Shown: piece after piece, positions 58,201-64,000 of the stretch | Position numbering within the stretch: position 1 is the stretch's first letter | How the letters are laid out: every line of letters starts with the position of its first letter | Source: JAAYUD01 sp041907665 | Lineage (GTDB): Bacteria; Bacteroidota; Bacteroidia; Bacteroidales; Bacteroidaceae | Direction of reading: 5' to 3' | Length of the DNA: 64,000 bases | Assembly: GCA_041907665.1 (NCBI GenBank) | Contig: JAYRGW010000015.1 | Span: 5,570-69,569, forward strand | Position numbers and translations under genes: made by a program | The notes under the pieces: model-generated | Seen by the model: the letters and a program-made list of their open reading frames with translations, nothing else | Databases searched by the model: none | What the model was told of the DNA's origin: nothing

Positions 58201-60357
58201 TTAGTCTTCTGTCTGTTTTGCTTCAAAATCTTTAATCAATTGAGTCTGTACATCGCCCGGCACAAGTTCATAATTGGAAAACTTCATAGAGAAAGAAGCT
58301 CTACCACCAGTAAGCGAACTTAAAGCCGTAGAATACGAAGACATCTCTTTAAGAGGAACTTTAGCGCTCAGCTTTTCATAACCTTTTTCGCTATTCATTC
58401 CCATAATAACAGCACGACGTCCTTGTAAATCACTCATTACATCGCCCATCTTATCGGATGGAACATAGACTTCTACGTCATATATAGGCTCTAATATTTT
58501 AGGACCGGCATTCTTGAACGCTTCACTAAAGGCATTACGCCCGGCAAGCATAAAAGACACTTCATTCGAATCTACAGGGTGCATCTTTCCATCGTAAACG
58601 ATCACTCTAACATCACGAGCATAAGAGCCGGTCAAAGGACCTTGCTCCATACGAGCCATAATACCCTTTAATATAGCCGGCATAAAGCGGGCATCAATAG
58701 CACCTCCCACTACACTATTGATAAAGACTAATTTTCCGCCCCACTCTAAAGGTATTTCCTCAGTTCCTCTTACAGTAATCTTATACTCCTGTCCGTTAAA
58801 CTTGTATGACGTCGGGACAGGCACGCCTTCCTTATACGGTTCTACAATCAGATGTACTTCGCCGAACTGTCCGGCACCACCCGATTGTTTTTTATGACGA
58901 TAATCGGCACGAGCAGCTTTCGTTATGGTTTCGCGATAAGGGATACGAGGTTCTTCGAACTTAATGGGTATATGTTCGTTATTCTCGAGACGCCATTTCA
59001 ATGTCCGAAGATGAAATTCTCCCTGTCCGTGCACTAACGTCTGGCGCAATTCTTTGGATTGTTCAACAGCCCATGTAGGATCTTCTTCACGCATCCGATT
59101 GACCAAAGCCATCATTTTTTCCATATCTCCGGCATTGACCGGAAGAATAGCACGCGTATATTTAGAGTTTGGATATTTGATAAAATTAAACTTATAGTCA
59201 CAGTCCTTACCATTTAGAGTGTTTCCGGTCTTCACATCTTTCAGCTTCACCATAGCCCCTATATCTCCCGCTTGAAGTTCTTCAACCTTAACACGATTGG
59301 CTCCTGCCACTACATACATTTGTGCGACACGTTCTTTCGAGCCACGATCGGCATTGAGCAAATCATCTCCTTCATGCACCTTACCACTCATCACCTTAAA
59401 ATAAGAAACTTCTCCGATGTGAGGTTCCATGCTAGTTTTAAAAAAGTAAAGAGATTCTGGACCGTTTACATCAGGAACAACTTCTTTGCCATCGGTATTT
59501 TTTATTTTAGGCATTTCAGTTACAAAAGGAACAACATTTCCCAAGAACTCCATTAGTCGACGAACACCCATATCGCGCCCTGCACAAACACAGAACACAG
59601 GAAAGATTCCCCGAACAGCCAAACCCTTGCGAATACCTTCACGCATTTCATCTTCGCTCAATGTTTCTTGAGAAAAGAATTTATCCATCAGATCCTCGTC
59701 ATTTTCGGCAGCAGCCTCAACCAATGCCTTATGCATTTCCATTGCTTTATCCATCTGGTCGGCCGGAATATCTTCTATCTCTGGAACACCGCCTTCAGGT
59801 TTCCATGAGTATTTCTTCATCAGCAAAACATCGATTACAGCATTAAAATTAGGGCCTGTTGCCAAAGGATACTGAACAGGTATGACCTTGGAACCATAAG
59901 CATCTTTCAGCTGTGCCATAATACTGTCATAGTCGCACTTATCGTTATCTAGCTGATTTACTACAAAAATAACAGGTTTATTATATTTCTCAGTATAGCG
60001 AAAATGATTCTGAGTCCCTACTTCTACACCATATTGACCATTTAACAATAAAATTGCCGTATCAGTAACATTCAAGGCTGTCACTAGTCCACCGACAAAG
60101 TCGTCCGAACCTGGACAATCAACAAAATTCAACTTTTTATTGTTCCACTCCACATGATAGATAGTCGAGAATACCGAGTAGCCATATTCCTGTTCTACAG
60201 GGAAATAGTCACTTACAGTGTTCTTTGCATCAATTGTACCACGACGTTTTATAATACCACCCTCGTAAAGCATAGCTTCAGCGAGGGTGGTTTTCCCAGC
60301 GCCCATATTTCCTAACAGGGCAATGTTTTTAATTTCACTTGTTTGATATACTTTCAT
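58201..60357 (-). CDS. EF-G2-type translation factor with degenerate GTPase motifs
   Basis: This 718-residue protein is a full-length elongation factor G paralogue with domains I-V. The P-loop is intact (GNMGAGKTT, residues 16-24). The switch I motif, normally ERGIT, reads EYGYS (57-61). The catalytic DTPGH motif reads DCPGS (80-84), so the His required for GTP hydrolysis is Ser. G4 is NQLD rather than NKxD. This matches the Bacteroides EF-G2 group, reported to support translation during carbon limitation without GTPase activity; that assignment comes from family knowledge. The C-terminal domain ends FEAKQTED. It stands alone on the minus strand between rprX and hemW. Confidence 0.9.
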   Translation of the reverse strand: MKVYQTSEIKNIALLGNMGAGKTTLAEAMLYEGGIIKRRGTIDAKNTVSDYFPVEQEYGYSVFSTIYHVEWNNKKLNFVDCPGSDDFVGGLVTALNVTDTAILLLNGQYGVEVGTQNHFRYTEKYNKPVIFVVNQLDNDKCDYDSIMAQLKDAYGSKVIPVQYPLATGPNFNAVIDVLLMKKYSWKPEGGVPEIEDIPADQMDKAMEMHKALVEAAAENDEDLMDKFFSQETLSEDEMREGIRKGLAVRGIFPVFCVCAGRDMGVRRLMEFLGNVVPFVTEMPKIKNTDGKEVVPDVNGPESLYFFKTSMEPHIGEVSYFKVMSGKVHEGDDLLNADRGSKERVAQMYVVAGANRVKVEELQAGDIGAMVKLKDVKTGNTLNGKDCDYKFNFIKYPNSKYTRAILPVNAGDMEKMMALVNRMREEDPTWAVEQSKELRQTLVHGQGEFHLRTLKWRLENNEHIPIKFEEPRIPYRETITKAARADYRHKKQSGGAGQFGEVHLIVEPYKEGVPVPTSYKFNGQEYKITVRGTEEIPLEWGGKLVFINSVVGGAIDARFMPAILKGIMARMEQGPLTGSYARDVRVIVYDGKMHPVDSNEVSFMLAGRNAFSEAFKNAGPKILEPIYDVEVYVPSDKMGDVMSDLQGRRAVIMGMNSEKGYEKLSAKVPLKEMSSYSTALSSLTGGRASFSMKFSNYELVPGDVQTQLIKDFEAKQTED

Positions 60358-60530
60358 GATATAAAAATTTAATGTGAATTATCAAATAACATGCTGTTTC
60401 TCTTAACGAGTCCGCAAAATATAAATTTATATCTTTAAAAACAATTAAAAGCTGGTGTTACTAAACAATGTTATATAACACTATCGCCTCTTATTTAATA
60501 AAATAATCATTTTATATCGTACTAAAATTG

Positions 60531-60538
60531 TAATTTTG
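60531..60538 (+). promoter_or_regulatory. -7 promoter element of hemW
   Basis: TAATTTTG matches TAnnTTTG exactly and lies 22 bases before the ATG. No TTTG is found at the expected -33 distance. Confidence 0.5.
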
Positions 60539-60560
60539 CCACACTAAAAAATATTTAGAG

Positions 60561-61697
60561 ATGGCAGGCATTTATCTTCACATACCCTTTTGCGAATCGC
60601 GGTGCATCTATTGCAACTTCTATTCCACAACTCGATTTGACGATTGGAAAGATAGATACGTAGCAGCCCTATGTAGTGAGATCCGTGAACGAAAAGACTA
60701 CCTCAAAGGAGAATTAATACATACAATATATCTAGGCGGTGGCACTCCCTCCCAACTGAGTATTGCACAATTAAGAACTATCTTTGAGTGTATCGAAGAA
60801 AATTATAACCTCAGCCAATGCAAGGAAACGACCTTAGAAGCTAACCCTGACGACCTCAATTTAGAATATCTGTCGGAATTAAAACACTTACCGATCAACC
60901 GCATCAGCATGGGAGTACAGACATTCGACAACCAAATGCTAAGATTCCTGCGCCGCCGACACAATGCCGCGGAAGCCATCCGCGCTATTGAATGCTGCCG
61001 AGAAGTAGGATTCAACAACTTCAGTATCGACCTGATATATGGGCTACCCGAAGAAACACCCGAACGTTGGCAGAATGACATCAAACAAACTTTAGCACTA
61101 AAACCACCACACATCAGTGCCTATTGCTTAAGCTACGAATCGGGAACAGCACTAGACAAGATGCTGAAAGAGCATCAAATAAAAGAAGTAGACGAACAAA
61201 ACAGCTTGTCGTACTACAACTTGCTAATGGAAGAACTAAAACAAGCAGGATATGAACACTATGAAATATCAAACTTTTGTTTGCCCGACCGATATTCCCG
61301 ACACAACAGTTCTTATTGGAGAGGTATCTCTTATCTAGGATGTGGAGCTTCTGCCCATTCTTACAACGGCAATGAAAGAGAATGGAATACATCAGATCTA
61401 AAACAATACATCACAGGCATAGAAAATGGAAAACGATTTTTTGAGTCAGAAATTCTTAACAGTACGACAAAATACAATGAATTAATAATGACCGGACTAC
61501 GCACGTCCATAGGGGTAGATCTAAATAAATTGGAAGAGACGTCCGGCAAAAAAGCCCACGACTATTGTCTCAAAATGGCAGCTCCTCATCTGAAATCGAA
61601 CAAATTGGAATATACAAATGGACATCTGCGTCTCACACCTGACGGAATATTTGTATCGGATGATATTATAAGCGATTTGTTTATTGTTTCTCTTTAG
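60561..61697 (+). CDS. hemW: HemW-type radical SAM protein
   Basis: This 378-residue protein belongs to the HemN/HemW branch of radical SAM enzymes. The cluster motif is CESRCIYCNFYS near residues 11-22. The GGGTPS phrase and the SMGVQTFD, RRHNAAEA, DLIYGLP and SYESGTAL motifs follow in the usual order. HemW is a haem chaperone that inserts haem into respiratory enzymes, rather than a true coproporphyrinogen oxidase. The C-terminal HemN-like domain is present. Its 3' end overlaps the convergent Fur-family gene by 17 bases. Confidence 0.93.
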   Translation: MAGIYLHIPFCESRCIYCNFYSTTRFDDWKDRYVAALCSEIRERKDYLKGELIHTIYLGGGTPSQLSIAQLRTIFECIEENYNLSQCKETTLEANPDDLNLEYLSELKHLPINRISMGVQTFDNQMLRFLRRRHNAAEAIRAIECCREVGFNNFSIDLIYGLPEETPERWQNDIKQTLALKPPHISAYCLSYESGTALDKMLKEHQIKEVDEQNSLSYYNLLMEELKQAGYEHYEISNFCLPDRYSRHNSSYWRGISYLGCGASAHSYNGNEREWNTSDLKQYITGIENGKRFFESEILNSTTKYNELIMTGLRTSIGVDLNKLEETSGKKAHDYCLKMAAPHLKSNKLEYTNGHLRLTPDGIFVSDDIISDLFIVSL

Positions 61698-62118
61698 CAG
61701 CACATTCAGCACAAAGTCCTTTCATCACATAATTGATACTGTCAAGCGTAAAACCTTTCGGTATTTTGACCACAGGAACAGGTTCATTCTCAATACAAAA
61801 AGTACGGTGACAGTGCTCACAATAGAAATGAGTATGTTGGTCGGCCACCGAACAGGTACAATGGTCGTCGCACACACCATACTTCAGCGACCCGCTACCA
61901 TCATCCACACTGTGTATCAATCGATGATGCAAAAACAAATTGATCGCCCGCGATATAGAAGATTTATCCACCGTATTATCCAACAGATTCTCCAAATCGA
62001 AAAGAGAGACCGTCTGCTCGGCTTCCATCATCGCACGAAGCACTAAAAGCCTAATAGCCGTAGGCTTTACATTTCGTAAAGACAACTTCTCCAAACATTC
62101 TTTATTAACATTTTCCAT
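61681..62118 (-). CDS. Fur-family metalloregulator
   Basis: The start was set at 62118 (MENVNKECLEKLSLRNVKPTAIR), since the upstream extension is unlikely; this gives 145 residues. A winged-helix N-terminal domain (LDNTVDKSSISRAINLFLHHRLIHSV) is followed by a C-terminal dimerisation domain with Cys/His-rich metal sites. These are DDHCTCSVADQHTHFYCEHCHRTFCIENE and CAECAAKEKQ, fitting a structural zinc of two CxxC pairs. Fur, Zur and PerR cannot be told apart safely by reading. Fur-like regulators next to a haem-handling gene would fit iron or haem control. Its 3' end overlaps hemW by 17 bases. Confidence 0.88.
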   Translation of the reverse strand: MENVNKECLEKLSLRNVKPTAIRLLVLRAMMEAEQTVSLFDLENLLDNTVDKSSISRAINLFLHHRLIHSVDDGSGSLKYGVCDDHCTCSVADQHTHFYCEHCHRTFCIENEPVPVVKIPKGFTLDSINYVMKGLCAECAAKEKQ

Positions 62119-62395
62119 TTTTATACCAATTACATATTTGTACCAAGCAGAAAGCATTAGATATATGAACGTCACTTAGTATCAATACAGGAACACTATA
62201 ACATGTACATTGCCTTACAAAGATAATTCGATTATTATTATCCTGTTTGAGTTTAGTAATATATTTCGTAGTACCGTCTGATTTTTATAAAAAATAGAAA
62301 ATATCTCGAATCTTCAAGGCAAGCAAAAAAGGTAAACGCATTATGAGGACATAATAAAGATGAATTGAGACAGCACTAAAAAACATTCTCTTTTC
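62119..62395. other. AT-rich intergenic region
   Basis: The gap between the Fur-family start and the next promoter has no gene, repeat or clear promoter for the regulator that I could support. Confidence 0.55.
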
Positions 62396-62426
62396 TTTGT
62401 AAAATCAAATCATTTATTTAATTTTG
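62396..62426 (+). promoter_or_regulatory. Promoter of the unknown secreted protein gene
   Basis: TTTG (62396-62399), 19 bases and TAATTTTG (62419-62426) match the consensus exactly. The leader to the ATG at 62537 is about 105 bases, unusually long. Confidence 0.78.
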
Positions 62427-62536
62427 ACAACTATTGATGACTCAATACTCATTCTAGAACAGACTAGATATTCTTATGAAAATTCACTTTTCTTAATTAT
62501 AACCCTATTTTCAAATTATATTTAAATATTATTATC

Positions 62537-63244
62537 ATGAAACGTTCATTACTATTACTTATTTCCTTAATCACAACAGTAGCATTTGCAGCCAATAAAG
62601 ACGCATCAAAAAGCACAGCTACAAGTTCGACAAGAAACGACACTCAAAAGACTCTTAGCAGGCCTATTGCAAGAATAGAATCGGACTATAGTAACCAATT
62701 CGTTAGTAGCCCTACTACAGACACAGAGAATCACAACAGAGATGGTAGCTATACGGATGAATCTGTCATAGAACATCCAAAGATTATTTTATCGATAAAG
62801 GAAAGTGAAGATTCTGTACCAAGGCTTATAGATACGCACCGGCTAACCAAAAAAGAAAAAATTGCAGTCCGAAATAAACTAAAAGCGATCAAAATACCAA
62901 ACAACATTAGATCTCGTTTTAATTTTCTATTTTCTAGTTGGGAACATTTCATCAATACTGACTCCAAAATAATCTACAGCAGTAATTTGGGAGACAGAAA
63001 ACAGTCTAAATATTACTCGCAATTATTAAATATGGGCAAAAAGATATTACCTTTGGTCGTTGAAAAGATGCTCGACGAAAAGTATTTTTATGCTATAATA
63101 TTATATGATGATTTGCAAAACAACAATCCGCAACTACGCTGCAGAGTTGGAGACAAAACAGCCACAGGAACCATAGTCGATGAACAGACTCGAGCTGCAA
63201 GAACTGTACTAAAGTGGTATAACAATGCATCTAAATCCAAATAA
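62537..63244 (+). CDS. Secreted protein of unknown function
   Basis: I do not recognise this 235-residue protein. It has a clear signal peptide (MKRSLLLLISLITTVAFA). A Ser/Thr/Asp/Asn-rich low-complexity stretch follows to about residue 90, probably disordered or surface exposed. A compact alpha-helical part of about 145 residues ends the protein. Visible phrases include SWEHFINTDSKIIYSSNLGDRKQSKYYSQLLNMGKKILPLVVEKML, LYDDLQ and TRAARTVLKWYNN. It has a perfect-consensus promoter with a long leader and sits directly before repeat copy B. No partner gene can be seen inside the window. Confidence 0.75.
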   Translation: MKRSLLLLISLITTVAFAANKDASKSTATSSTRNDTQKTLSRPIARIESDYSNQFVSSPTTDTENHNRDGSYTDESVIEHPKIILSIKESEDSVPRLIDTHRLTKKEKIAVRNKLKAIKIPNNIRSRFNFLFSSWEHFINTDSKIIYSSNLGDRKQSKYYSQLLNMGKKILPLVVEKMLDEKYFYAIILYDDLQNNNPQLRCRVGDKTATGTIVDEQTRAARTVLKWYNNASKSK

Positions 63245-63276
63245 AAGCTTACACTCCAATAAACGATAGGGCCTCT

Positions 63277-64000
63277 AAAAACAGACGTATGTCACCGGCA
63301 TAACTAACGGATGTTACTGCGGTAACTAACAGAAGTTATCCTGACAACTAACGTTAGTTTCGTCGACAACATCCGTTAGTTACCGCTGCGACATACGGTT
63401 GATTTTTTGCAAGGCAAAACAAGTGTACAGTCGCCGTTGTCGTATGTTAGTTTTTTCGGTGACGTCCTTAAGTTTTCGGAAAAACTAACATACGACAACA
63501 TTTTTAGGAGCATATGACGTTTTGGAAGGACAAAGACAATACAGATTTATTGAAGTCGTCGGTTCTTACCGATACTTAAAGATACCTCGTGTAGATATGT
63601 AAAACATCGTTTTTTCTATTTTAGTTACGAAAACGTTTCTGTCACCGTTACTGGTTGTATATCAGACTCATACGTGCACGCGGCGCCAAAACGGGACACG
63701 AAAAACATGTCTTCTCGCAGAGAATCAATGCGTTATGATTTCTCTCAATTGGGCCCTGATAATGGGCGATACAAGGGGGTACTGAAAGTTGGCGTGAGAG
63801 AATTCTTTTTTCGACCTCGTTTTTAGAAGTGAACATGGAGAACAAAACCGATACTATTTTAACCATATCGAAATGATACTTTCAAATGCGCGGAATCGAT
63901 ACTGTGTTTCCCAAAAATGATAACGACGAACATAAAAATTCATAAGGACGAAACTAAAAGTTTGTAACTAGAAACATTTATTTTCGTCCTTATGAATTTC
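63277..64000 (+). repeat. Mosaic intergenic repeat, copy B (cut by window end)
   Basis: This stretch is collinear with 20963-21686 of copy A in the same orientation, with scattered substitutions only. It includes both hairpin regions and the 64-bp palindrome (63936-63999). The sequence after the palindrome lies beyond the window. It begins about 30 bases after the stop of the unknown secreted protein. Confidence 0.9.
63936..63999. repeat. 64-bp near-palindrome within repeat copy B
   Basis: It is identical by eye to 21622-21685 in copy A, with arms at 63936-63953 and 63982-63999. Confidence 0.9.

Overview
The window is chromosomal DNA of a Bacteroidales bacterium, most likely Bacteroidaceae or a close family. 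Evidence: moderately low GC, SusC/SusD pairs, promoters with the Bacteroidetes TTTG / TAnnTTTG form, RprX/RprY-type regulators, an EF-G2 paralogue, and a trigger factor-clpP-clpX-recQ cluster. Genus and species cannot be fixed by reading alone. No rRNA, tRNA, CRISPR array, phage or classical insertion sequence was recognised.

Layout. 1-6.5 kb: tail of a HAD phosphatase, a Pif1-like helicase with a TPR tail, an FAD lipoprotein, a secreted thioredoxin-like protein, an acetyltransferase and trpS. 6.56-7.22 kb: repeat copy C. 7.3-15.5 kb (minus strand): guaB, two parvulin chaperone genes, an OstA-like protein and mutL, a housekeeping and outer-membrane-biogenesis block. 15.5-34.8 kb (plus strand): an island with an orphan SusC/SusD pair, repeat copy A, then a beta-glucan utilisation locus (lipoprotein, membrane-spanning sensor/regulator, SusC broken by a 7-bp tandem duplication, SusD, surface glycan-binding protein, GH16, GH5). 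34.9-40.6 kb (minus): recQ, clpX, clpP, tig. 41-44.5 kb: HU-like DNA-binding protein, lptB, mlaE-mlaF. 44.6-48.9 kb (minus): der, era, fabH, rpmF, yceD. 49.3-51.8 kb: M1 aminopeptidase. 51.9-55.5 kb (minus): acyl-CoA dehydrogenase, etfA, etfB. 55.8-58 kb: rprY/rprX. 58.2-60.4 kb: EF-G2-type factor. 60.6-63.2 kb: hemW, a Fur-family regulator and an unknown secreted protein. 63.28-64.0 kb: repeat copy B, cut by the window end.

How the genes work together. The GH16 and GH5 enzymes, glycan-binding lipoproteins and SusC/D pair would bind, cut and import a beta-glucan under control of the adjacent sensor/regulator. SurA-like chaperones, OstA-like protein, LptB and MlaEF serve the outer membrane. 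ClpXP and trigger factor handle protein quality control. ETF and acyl-CoA dehydrogenase form one redox operon.

The most unusual material is non-coding. A mosaic repeat family (A, B, C) carries nested hairpins and a 64-bp near-palindrome. One arm pair of the palindrome shows a compensatory base change between copies, and in copy C its core lies in the opposite orientation relative to its flanks. Also notable are the slippage-type lesion in SusC, phased GACGTATTA repeats before that gene, palindromes in the leader of the HU-like gene, and loss of GTPase signature residues in the EF-G paralogue.
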